6,191 bases of DNA, from NCBI GenBank assembly GCA_002771315.1, contig PCSF01000240.1:7607-13797 (forward strand), written 5' to 3'. Positions 1 through 5,434 of this stretch are shown here, one piece after another. A model generated the notes under the pieces. The model ran no database searches, was not told where the DNA came from, and saw only the letters and a list, made by a program, of their open reading frames with translations. A program made the translations under genes and the position numbers. Every line of letters begins with the position of its first letter. Positions within the stretch are counted from its first letter, which is position 1. Source of the DNA: Desulfobacterales bacterium CG23_combo_of_CG06-09_8_20_14_all_52_9. GTDB lineage: Bacteria; Desulfobacterota; Desulfobacteria; Desulfobacterales; UBA2156.

Positions 1-304
1 TTTTTATGTTTCCGAGAGTGATGTCGATGTCATCGTGGATCACCAAAACCGCTTCACTCCATATCTTGAAATCGTTACACAACCGCCGAACCGATTGACC
101 GCTTCGATTCATATATCCCTGGGGTTTTGCGAGGATGACGTCGTATCCCTCAATGATTCCGGTTCCAAAAACAACCTCCTTCGCCCTTTGGTGGATCGGG
201 ATCGAAAATTGATCTGCCAGCGCGTCAAGAACCTCAAAACCGGTATTGTGGCGGGTTTTCCGATACACCTTTCCGGGATTTCCCAGTCCGACCACCAGAT
301 GCAC
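1..304 (-). CDS. pth: Peptidyl-tRNA hydrolase, N-terminal part (runs off the left edge)
   Basis: Pth cleaves the ester bond of peptidyl-tRNAs released by stalled or aborting ribosomes and so recycles cytosolic tRNA. Only 101 codons are present; the family is usually about 190 residues. Visible motifs are the opening LVVGLGNPG (residues 3-11, with N9), TRHNTGF with the expected catalytic histidine H19, KPQGYMNRSGQ with tRNA-contacting N66, and VIHDDID with the conserved aspartate D91/D92. The start is GTG at 304-302. It places the GLGNPG motif at the usual distance from the N terminus and has a GAGGG ribosome-binding site 7 nt upstream. An earlier in-frame GTG near 352 would overlap rplY and add an atypical extension. 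The gene follows rplY after 28 nt, a common pairing in this lineage. Family identity is clear; the missing C-terminal half is outside the window. Confidence 0.95.
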   Translation of the reverse strand, partial: MHLVVGLGNPGKVYRKTRHNTGFEVLDALADQFSIPIHQRAKEVVFGTGIIEGYDVILAKPQGYMNRSGQSVRRLCNDFKIWSEAVLVIHDDIDITLGNIK

Positions 305-311
305 ACGTCCG

Positions 312-316
312 CCCTC
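312..316 (-). promoter_or_regulatory. Ribosome-binding site deciding the GTG start of pth
   Basis: GAGGG on the minus strand lies 7 nt before the GTG at 304-302. It supports this start over the upstream in-frame GTG inside rplY. Confidence 0.6.
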
Positions 317-332
317 ATCGATGGGCTCCGGA

Positions 333-992
333 TTAAGCTTTCTCTGTGGCGGGTTCACCGGCTTCTTCTTCGGCCGCCCCCTCTTCAACCGCCTCTTCTT
401 CGGCTTTTTCTTCCGGTTCGGGTTCCGCCAACTTCGGAGTGACCACGGTCACTACCGTATAATTGGTTTCAGCCGGTATCTCGATATTCCCCTGCGGAAC
501 AATTTCCTTGACATGAATGGCATCCCCGATATCCAAGGGTTCCACATCGATCTCGATGGAATCAGGAATCTCCGTGGGCAGGCACAGGATTTCAATCTCC
601 CGCCGGATGATCTGAAGTATCCCGCCGTTTTCAACGCCCTTGGCCTTTCCTTTGGTCATCAACGGCACGCTGACTCGGATCTTTCGATTCATATCGATCT
701 CGTAGAAATCGATATGAAGAAAATTTCTCGATACCGGATCGCGTTGAATGTCTTTGATCATGACCGTCCGGGATGTGGTGCCTCCGTCTTGAATTGAAAG
801 ATTGAAAATTGATCGACCCGCCGATTTCCGCTTGAGCACTCGATCCACGCTGCTGATCGAAATGGTCAGCGGGACCGGTTGACTGCCTGGCCCGTAAAGT
901 ACCGCAGGAATCTTTCCTTCTCTCCGGAGTTTTCGGGCGACGCCCTTTCCGACCGCTGTTCTGGCGGTAGATGTCAGTTCCAGTATTTCCAA
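333..992 (-). CDS. rplY: Large ribosomal subunit protein bL25, CTC/TL5 two-domain form
   Basis: This protein binds 5S rRNA in the 50S subunit. At 219 residues it is the long CTC/TL5 form, not the 94-residue E. coli type. Residues 1 to about 95 form the L25 barrel domain (TARTAVGKGVARKLR, then KIPAVLYGPG at 28-36, and HIDFYEID at 93-100). Residues from about 100 to 185 are the second beta-rich domain found in TL5. From residue 188 to the end runs a low-complexity Glu/Ala tail with about 14 Glu in the last 30 residues, which is common in this family and probably disordered. The start is TTG at 992-990, supported by a perfect AAAGGAGG 8 nt upstream. The gene follows prs after 28 nt and precedes pth by 28 nt, consistent with a prs-rplY-pth operon. 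The symbol ctc is used for the same family in Gram-positives. Confidence 0.95.
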   Translation of the reverse strand: MEILELTSTARTAVGKGVARKLRREGKIPAVLYGPGSQPVPLTISISSVDRVLKRKSAGRSIFNLSIQDGGTTSRTVMIKDIQRDPVSRNFLHIDFYEIDMNRKIRVSVPLMTKGKAKGVENGGILQIIRREIEILCLPTEIPDSIEIDVEPLDIGDAIHVKEIVPQGNIEIPAETNYTVVTVVTPKLAEPEPEEKAEEEAVEEGAAEEEAGEPATEKA

Positions 993-1000
993 AAGTGAAT

Positions 1001-1008
1001 CCTCCTTT
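1001..1008 (-). promoter_or_regulatory. Strong ribosome-binding site of rplY
   Basis: The minus strand reads AAAGGAGG, a near-perfect Shine-Dalgarno match, 8 nt before the TTG start codon at 992. It offsets the weak start codon and fixes the start. It lies in the 28-nt gap after prs. Confidence 0.75.
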
Positions 1009-1020
1009 TAATTCTTTTGC

Positions 1021-1959
1021 TTATACAAATAAAGACGTGACGGATTCTCCGGTATGGCTCCGGATGATCGCCTCGCCCACCAATTCCGCTATGGATAACA
1101 CTTTGATTTTTTTACATAAACAGGATTTCTCATTCAGCGGAATGGTATCCGTTACGATCACGGTATTGATGCGGGATGTATTAATCCGATCCACTGCCGG
1201 TCCCGAAAGCACCGCGTGTGTGCAGCAAGCATGCACCTCACGAGCACCGTGATCTACCAAGGCGTATGCTGCCTCAGTCAGGGTTCCTGCTGTATCTATC
1301 ATATCATCTACGATGATGGCGATCTTTTTCTTCACATCTCCGATAACAGCCATGGCTTTGGCCATATTGGGGGCATCCCTGCGTTTGTCGACGATGGCTA
1401 ATCCCGCGTTGAGCCTTTTGGCGATGGCCCTGGCTCTCTCGGCGCCGCCGGCATCCGGTGAAACAATGACGGCATCCTGATTAAAATTAGTTTTTAAATA
1501 GTTGATGGTGACCGCAGCGGCAAAAAGGTTGTCCACCGGGATATTGAAAAAACCCTGGATTTGACCGGCGTGAAGGTCCATTGTAATCAATCGGTTGGCC
1601 CCGGCCACAGTCAAAAGATCTGCCACCAGCTTGGCACTGATGGGTACTCGTGGGGCCACCTTCTTATCCTGACGAGCGTACCCATAATAAGGGATCACCG
1701 CCGTAATGCGTCGGGCCGAAGATCGATTGAAAGCATCAATCATGAGGAGCAATTCAACGAGATTGTCGTTTACCGGGGGACAGGTGGACTGAACCACAAA
1801 AATGTCTTTTAAGCGGACGTTTTCCTGAATCTCGATTTGCACCTCTCCGTCGCTGAACCGCTTGACCTTTGCCCCACCGAGGGGAACCTTCAAGTATGCA
1901 CAGATTTTTTGCGCCAGTTCAGGATTAGAGTTTCCTGAAAATATTGCAAAATCAGCCAT
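1021..1959 (-). CDS. prs: Ribose-phosphate pyrophosphokinase (PRPP synthetase)
   Basis: Prs transfers pyrophosphate from ATP to ribose 5-phosphate and gives PRPP, the precursor for purines, pyrimidines, NAD, histidine and tryptophan. The protein is 312 residues, close to the usual 310-320 of class I enzymes. Motifs run in order: FSDGE (35-39), the ATP-contacting YARQDKK (94-100), MDLHAGQIQGFF with H130, SPDAGGAERAR (168-177), the catalytic flexible loop DKRR with K192, and the PRPP-binding loop VDDMIDTAGT (217-226). No key residue is missing. The ATG at 1959 is chosen because an in-frame TAG sits directly before it and the N terminus matches the family. The Shine-Dalgarno region is weak (purine-rich AGAAAGAAAG). 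The tRNA-Gln gene lies 51 nt upstream and rplY 28 nt downstream. It probably acts as a cytosolic hexamer, as in characterised relatives. Confidence 0.98.
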   Translation of the reverse strand: MADFAIFSGNSNPELAQKICAYLKVPLGGAKVKRFSDGEVQIEIQENVRLKDIFVVQSTCPPVNDNLVELLLMIDAFNRSSARRITAVIPYYGYARQDKKVAPRVPISAKLVADLLTVAGANRLITMDLHAGQIQGFFNIPVDNLFAAAVTINYLKTNFNQDAVIVSPDAGGAERARAIAKRLNAGLAIVDKRRDAPNMAKAMAVIGDVKKKIAIIVDDMIDTAGTLTEAAYALVDHGAREVHACCTHAVLSGPAVDRINTSRINTVIVTDTIPLNEKSCLCKKIKVLSIAELVGEAIIRSHTGESVTSLFV

Positions 1960-2010
1960 CTAAGCCGCTTTCTTTCTCAGCATTCTCCGTACCATGCCAT
2001 TTAAAGGCGG

Positions 2011-2085
2011 TGGCTGGGGCGGGAGGATTCGAACCTCCGAATCCAGGAACCAAAATCCTGTGTCTTACCACTTGACGACGCCCCA
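2011..2085 (-). tRNA. tRNA-Gln (anticodon TTG)
   Basis: The 75-nt minus-strand sequence folds as a cloverleaf. The acceptor stem pairs TGGGGCG with CGCCCCA. The D arm is GTC-AAGTGGTAA-GAC, and the anticodon stem CAGGA/TCCTG encloses the loop TTTTGGT with anticodon TTG. The T arm is GGAGG-TTCGAAT-CCTCC. Discriminator G is followed by an encoded CCA. The weak first pair (T1-A72) and G73 are known identity features for glutaminyl-tRNA synthetase. There is no extra variable arm. It sits between ispE (48 nt) and prs (51 nt) on the same strand, with no clear promoter of its own, so it is probably cut out of a longer transcript. If the organism lacks GlnRS, it would be charged through Glu-tRNA-Gln amidation. 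Confidence 0.97.
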
Positions 2086-2115
2086 ATTTGTATACTCATT
2101 GTGTCCAAATGTCCT

Positions 2116-2127
2116 CAGGAATTCCTG
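2116..2127. repeat. Perfect 12-bp palindrome between ispE and tRNA-Gln
   Basis: CAGGAATTCCTG is fully self-complementary and starts 30 nt upstream of the mature 5' end of tRNA-Gln, in the 48-nt ispE-tRNA gap. There is no unpaired loop and no following T-run, so a terminator is unlikely. It may be a processing structure in the precursor RNA, a protein-binding dyad, or chance. Confidence 0.4.
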
Positions 2128-2133
2128 CCTGCC

Positions 2134-3012
2134 TTATACGATCATTTCGGCAAGAAAAAAACTCCATCCGGGCCTATCTTTCAGTGTATCTTTCGCCTTC
2201 AGAGCCCTATCCTGGCTATCGAACAGTCCAAAAACGGTGGGACCGCTCCCTGTCATCAGCGCACCGATTGCACCCTGAATCATCAACGCTTCCTTCATGT
2301 GAAGCACTTGCTCATGGCGTTTCGTCGTCACCCGCTCCAAGTCGTTATAAAGGTGGTGTCTGGGATCAAATTCGCCTTTTGTAAAAGGTATCTCTTTAGT
2401 TTTTCTTTCAGGTTTTGTCAATCCCAAATCTAATTCCTGAAAGATCTCGGCGGTGGACACGCTGAACCCCGGAAATATCAATATAAGAAAAAAAGGAGTC
2501 AGCCCGTCATACGCTTCGAGAATCTCACCGACACCGGTGGCCACGGCCGGTTTCCCATAAATAAAAAACGGGACATCCGCGCCGATGGAAAACCCCGCGG
2601 CAAAAAGGTCGGGCAAAGAGATCGCGTTTCCAAAGTGCCTGTTGAGACCTAAAAGGACCGATGCGGCGTTACTGCTTCCGCCCCCTAATCCGGCGCCCAC
2701 CGGAATGCGCTTTTCGATATCGATCCGGACACCTCCCATCTCGCGCCGAACATCATGGCCCGCTCGATCCCAAAACGCCGCTGCAGCCCGATAGGCCAGG
2801 TTGGACTCATCCTGCGGAACACGCGTGTCATCGCAGGTCACGGAAAGCTCCCTCCCGCTGAAATCGAGCGTGAGCGTGTCGTAAAGACTCACAGGACACA
2901 TGAGCGTCACCAGTTCATGGTAACCGTCTGGACGCTTTCCGACAACATGCAAAAACAGGTTGATCTTGGCCGGTGACCGGATTTTCAGAGGCTTACCCTT
3001 TTTCCTTGACAT
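2134..3012 (-). CDS. ispE: 4-diphosphocytidyl-2-C-methyl-D-erythritol kinase
   Basis: IspE is the ATP-dependent GHMP kinase of the MEP isoprenoid pathway; it phosphorylates the 2-hydroxyl of CDP-methylerythritol. The protein is 292 residues, the usual size. Visible motifs are SPAKINLFLHV with catalytic K16, RPDGYHEL (27-34), the glycine-rich ATP loop PVGAGLGGGSSNAA (104-117), IGADVPFF with catalytic D146, and the C-terminal GHMP motif GSGPTVFG (255-262). The ATG at 3012 has an AAGG 7 nt upstream and yields the PAKINL motif near the N terminus as expected. The first 20 nt overlap the end of the DUF1844 gene in another frame, which suggests translational coupling. tRNA-Gln follows after 48 nt. 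The ispE, tRNA-Gln, prs order is recurrent in Desulfobacterota, as recalled. Confidence 0.97.
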   Translation of the reverse strand: MSRKKGKPLKIRSPAKINLFLHVVGKRPDGYHELVTLMCPVSLYDTLTLDFSGRELSVTCDDTRVPQDESNLAYRAAAAFWDRAGHDVRREMGGVRIDIEKRIPVGAGLGGGSSNAASVLLGLNRHFGNAISLPDLFAAGFSIGADVPFFIYGKPAVATGVGEILEAYDGLTPFFLILIFPGFSVSTAEIFQELDLGLTKPERKTKEIPFTKGEFDPRHHLYNDLERVTTKRHEQVLHMKEALMIQGAIGALMTGSGPTVFGLFDSQDRALKAKDTLKDRPGWSFFLAEMIV

Positions 3013-3403
3013 ACATGAGCCTTAAATCATGGAGAATGTTTTTCAGAAGGCTCTCTTCATCCGCTTCCAGATTTCCCTGTGTCTTTTTTTCAATGATCCC
3101 TAAAATATCGATGGTTTGTTTCGCCAATCCCAGGCTCTTGGTTTTTTCCCCGGTTGCCGGATTCTCGATGATGCCCAAGTGCACCAGAGCCGAGGAGTGT
3201 AACGAAAGAATGAAGGTGGCAAAATTAATCTCCGGCAGCTGGGGCTCCTTTTCCGGAACCGTTTTGGAGTCAAAAGCCCCGGGTTCCGGTTTAGCCTCTT
3301 TCTCGGGTTTTGCGGAAGTTTCGGGTTTTTTCTCTTCCCCGGGCTCCTCTGCGCTGGAAAACCTTCGGTCTTTGACGACAAAATCCTTTTTCTCTTCGGC
3401 CAT
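2993..3403 (-). CDS. DUF1844 domain protein of unknown function
   Basis: This 136-residue protein has a charged, low-complexity N-terminal half (residues 1-57, rich in Glu, Lys and Pro) followed by a compact, probably helical domain from about 58 to 133. The domain carries the hallmarks of DUF1844: INFATFILSLHSSALVHLG (59-77), NPATGEK (81-87), LAKQTIDILGIIEKKTQGNL (93-112) and LLKNILHDLRLMYV (119-132). There is no signal peptide or membrane segment, so it is probably cytosolic. The start is the ATG at 3403, with AGGAG 7 nt upstream; a longer in-frame reading back to 3511 would run into serA and has no family support. The gene follows serA by 70 nt and overlaps ispE by 20 nt, so it is probably co-expressed with both. 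The function is not known to me; the neighbourhood suggests a housekeeping role but does not define it. Confidence 0.9.
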   Translation of the reverse strand: MAEEKKDFVVKDRRFSSAEEPGEEKKPETSAKPEKEAKPEPGAFDSKTVPEKEPQLPEINFATFILSLHSSALVHLGIIENPATGEKTKSLGLAKQTIDILGIIEKKTQGNLEADEESLLKNILHDLRLMYVKEKG

Positions 3404-3410
3404 TTCCGAT

Positions 3411-3415
3411 CTCCT
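3411..3415 (-). promoter_or_regulatory. Ribosome-binding site fixing the DUF1844 start
   Basis: AGGAG on the minus strand is 7 nt upstream of the ATG at 3403. It argues for the 136-residue form over the 172-residue open frame that extends into serA. Confidence 0.6.
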
Positions 3416-3456
3416 ATGCTGGTCGCAGTTGGTGTTAGAAGCTTGTATCCACACTC

Positions 3457-3471
3457 TAAAACCGCGTTTTA
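3457..3471. repeat. Short AT-rich inverted repeat just after serA
   Basis: TAAAAC-CGC-GTTTTA is a perfect 6-bp dyad with a 3-nt loop that begins 2 nt after the serA stop codon. The stem is mostly A-T and has no following T-run, so it is not a convincing terminator. It could protect the 3' end of a serA message or be chance. Confidence 0.35.
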
Positions 3472-3473
3472 AT

Positions 3474-5054
3474 CTAAAAAGAAAGCGGGTAGACCAAGCT
3501 GATAAGCGCAAGAGACTTCAACTCTTCCAGAACGGAATCCGGAATCTGGGTATCCGTCTTCAAAAAAATGATATTATTATTTCCAAATCGATCCCGTCCG
3601 ACCTGCATCTGGCTGATATTGATCTGATGTCTTCCCAAAGTCATGCCCACACTGCCGATGGCGCCCGGCTTGTCCTGATTGTAAATCAGCAACATATGAC
3701 CCTCAGGGGTCAGCTCAAGACGGAAATCGTTAATCATGACGATCCGAACATCCATTTTTCCGAAAATCGTCCCGGCAATCGTATTGGTCATCTCCGTGGA
3801 GACAGCTTTGACCGTGATCAGGTTGATGTAATCTTCCACATCGGGACTGGTCGTTTCCTTGACCTTTATCCCTCGTTCTTTGGCAATTACCGGCGCGTTA
3901 ACGAAATTCACCGCATCCTTCACCATGGGTGTCAAAAGCCCTTTGAGAATCGCCGTCGTGACAGGCGTAAGATCCAAATCCCGGAAATCCCCATTGTAGA
4001 CGATACCCACCTCCTGAATCGGGCCACGGGTCAGTTGAGCCTGTAACATCCCCATCCGTTCTCCGAGGGTAAGGAAGGGATCGAGCCGGACCAAGAGTTC
4101 CCCGGAAACGGAAGGTACATTCACCGCGTTGACGATGGTATCGTGTTTAAGATAGTCGATGATCTGCCTTGCCACATCCACGGCTACGTTTTTCTGCGCT
4201 TCTTCGGTCGAAGCACCCAGATGCGGGGTTCCTATCACGCGATCCAGCGTCCAAAGCGGTGAGTTTTCGGGGGGCTCGGTCTCAAAAACATCCAGAGCCG
4301 CACCGGCCACCTTGCCGCTTTTAATGGCTTCAAAAAGGTCTTTTTCGTTCACGATACCGCCCCGGGCGCAATTGATGATCATCACCCCGTTCTTCATTTT
4401 TGAAAAGGCGTCCTTGTTGATCAATCCCAGGGTGCTTTTCATCTTGGGGACGTGGACGGTAATGTAATCGGCCTGTTGATACAGGGATTCCAGGGTGACG
4501 GACTCAAAACCATCGGCGCCGATGCGCGCCGGTGTCACGTAGGGGTCATACACCACCACGCGCATTTTTAGACCCCTGGCTCGATCCGCGACGATGGATC
4601 CGATTTTACCATACCCGATCAACCCGAGGGTTTTATTGAATATTTCCTTCCCCTGAAGTTTTTTCTTCTCCCACCGGCCCTCTTTCAGGGAGGCGGTACC
4701 TTGTGGGATGTTGCGGGTGAGGGAAAGCATCATGGCGATGGCATGTTCGGCGGTGGTGACGATATTCCCGGTGGGGGTATTCATGACCACGATCCCCCGC
4801 TTGGTGGCTGTTGGTATATCCACATTGTCCAGACCGATCCCGGCCCGGCCGATGACCCTCAACCGTGAAGCCGCATGGATGATGTCTCCGGTCACCTTCG
4901 TGGCACTGCGGATGACCAATGCGTCGTATTGGCCGATAATCTCCTTCAACGCGTCCGGGGAAAGTCCTGTTTTGACATCCACTTCAATCCCCTCTTCCGC
5001 TTGAAGCATATCGATTCCAGCCCCTCCCAGGTTGTCACTCACCAGTACTTTCAT
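3474..5054 (-). CDS. serA: D-3-phosphoglycerate dehydrogenase, long ASB-ACT type
   Basis: SerA oxidises 3-phosphoglycerate to 3-phosphohydroxypyruvate with NAD+, the first committed step of serine synthesis. At 526 residues it is the long form. Residues 1 to about 100 and 285-310 form the substrate domain. Residues from about 100 to 285 form the Rossmann domain, with LIGYGKIG (145-152) and D170 at the end of the second strand, consistent with NAD. The catalytic set is R231 in NCARGG, E260 in FETEPP and H278 in TPHLGAST. Residues from about 320 to 450 match the allosteric substrate-binding (ASB) domain. From about 452 the C-terminal ACT domain (NQDKPGAIGSVG, INISQMQVGR) probably binds serine for feedback control. 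The ATG at 5054 has a GAGAGGG just upstream. No serB or serC is in view. It is the first visible gene of the minus-strand block. Confidence 0.97.
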   Translation of the reverse strand: MKVLVSDNLGGAGIDMLQAEEGIEVDVKTGLSPDALKEIIGQYDALVIRSATKVTGDIIHAASRLRVIGRAGIGLDNVDIPTATKRGIVVMNTPTGNIVTTAEHAIAMMLSLTRNIPQGTASLKEGRWEKKKLQGKEIFNKTLGLIGYGKIGSIVADRARGLKMRVVVYDPYVTPARIGADGFESVTLESLYQQADYITVHVPKMKSTLGLINKDAFSKMKNGVMIINCARGGIVNEKDLFEAIKSGKVAGAALDVFETEPPENSPLWTLDRVIGTPHLGASTEEAQKNVAVDVARQIIDYLKHDTIVNAVNVPSVSGELLVRLDPFLTLGERMGMLQAQLTRGPIQEVGIVYNGDFRDLDLTPVTTAILKGLLTPMVKDAVNFVNAPVIAKERGIKVKETTSPDVEDYINLITVKAVSTEMTNTIAGTIFGKMDVRIVMINDFRLELTPEGHMLLIYNQDKPGAIGSVGMTLGRHQINISQMQVGRDRFGNNNIIFLKTDTQIPDSVLEELKSLALISLVYPLSF

Positions 5055-5185
5055 AATCCCTCTCTTTTATTTCGGATTTTAGATTTGACATATAACCTAT
5101 TTTACTTAAGAAAAAATATCTGAAGATTCAATAGAATTTTGGACGTCCTCCCGGGAATCTCTGAAAGATGACAACGAGGGGGTCT

Positions 5186-5206
5186 GTTTGCCATCAGAAA
5201 GCAAAC
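5186..5206. repeat. Inverted repeat GTTTGC/GCAAAC
   Basis: Arms GTTTGC (5186-5191) and GCAAAC (5201-5206) are perfectly complementary around a 9-nt loop. They lie roughly 130 nt upstream of the serA start and 70 nt upstream of the plus-strand promoter core. The spacing suits either an RNA hairpin or a two-half-site operator. No binding protein can be named. Confidence 0.35.
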
Positions 5207-5249
5207 CCTGCAGTTGCATAAAAAACATGACAAGGTAAGCAATCGCATC

Positions 5250-5270
5250 CGAAGTGCTTCGTCGATATCG
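5250..5270. promoter_or_regulatory. Twin dyad, possible operator
   Basis: CGAAG-TG-CTTCG (5250-5261) is followed after one base by the perfect palindrome CGATATCG (5263-5270). The pair ends 6 nt upstream of the -35 element of the plus-strand promoter, a usual place for an activator or repressor site. The symmetry is seen directly; the regulatory role is inferred. Confidence 0.35.
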
Positions 5271-5276
5271 TTGCGT

Positions 5277-5305
5277 TTGACTTTAAAAGCCTGTCGAGAT
5301 ATACA
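5277..5305 (+). promoter_or_regulatory. Sigma-70-type promoter for the sigma-54 activator gene
   Basis: TTGACT (5277-5282, 5 of 6 to consensus) and TATACA (5300-5305, 4 of 6, with the key TATA bases) are separated by the ideal 17 nt. Transcription would start near 5312 and leave a leader of about 120 nt before the TTG start at 5435. It is the best-matching promoter I found in the divergent region. Confidence 0.5.
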
Positions 5306-5421
5306 AAAAAAAAATAAAATCAGCACTCTCGACCGGAAACATCCATTAGTAGAATATAGCATAAACTTGTCTTGGTTTCCCCATTAAAACACATCATGCT
5401 GTAAGAGAAATGGTCTTTTAA

Positions 5422-5427
5422 GAAAGG
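5422..5427 (+). promoter_or_regulatory. Ribosome-binding site deciding the TTG start at 5435
   Basis: GAAAGG lies 7 nt before the TTG at 5435. The reading frame is closed by a TAA at 5402-5404, and no ATG or GTG occurs between this stop and the PAS domain. TTG is therefore the only reasonable start. Confidence 0.6.
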
Positions 5428-5434
5428 CCCTGCT

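Larger units (their letters stand above)
5055..5434. other. Divergent intergenic region between serA and the sigma-54 activator gene
   Basis: This 380-nt stretch is AT-richer than its flanks and has no gene I can support. It holds the serA ribosome-binding site, a sigma-70-like promoter for the plus-strand gene (5277-5305) and three dyads: 5186-5206, 5250-5261 and the 8-bp palindrome CGATATCG at 5263-5270. An 86-codon minus-strand frame (5362-5102) covers much of it but lacks a ribosome-binding site and has atypical composition. No -24/-12 sigma-54 promoter (GG-N10-GC type) was seen. For serA, a weak minus-strand candidate is TTGAAT and TAAGTA spaced by 17 nt (near 5105-5133); it is too poor to call. 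Confidence 0.6.

Noticed and set aside
109..318. 69-codon minus-strand frame starting MRADVC
   Set aside because: It is a different frame of the pth coding region, and the pth frame carries the conserved hydrolase motifs.
246..797. 183-codon plus-strand open frame
   Set aside because: It is antisense to rplY and pth; its Phe/Arg-rich start is the complement of the Glu-rich L25 tail.
3457..3471. Rho-independent terminator after serA
   Set aside because: The dyad is a 6-bp, mostly A-T stem without a T-run, and DUF1844 follows closely on the same strand.
2973..4046. 357-codon plus-strand open frame
   Set aside because: It lies antisense to serA, the DUF1844 gene and ispE, all strongly recognised. 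Its translation is low-complexity Ser/Phe/Arg-rich and matches nothing known to me.
5085..5113. TTGACA at 5085-5090 as a plus-strand -35 element
   Set aside because: No acceptable -10 lies 16-18 nt downstream, and it would start transcription more than 300 nt before the gene.
5102..5362. 86-codon minus-strand frame in the intergenic region
   Set aside because: It has no ribosome-binding site, unusual Cys/Phe/Leu-rich composition, and covers the plus-strand promoter. Other frames here on both strands look equally protein-like over short stretches, so none is supported. A decayed gene remnant cannot be excluded.
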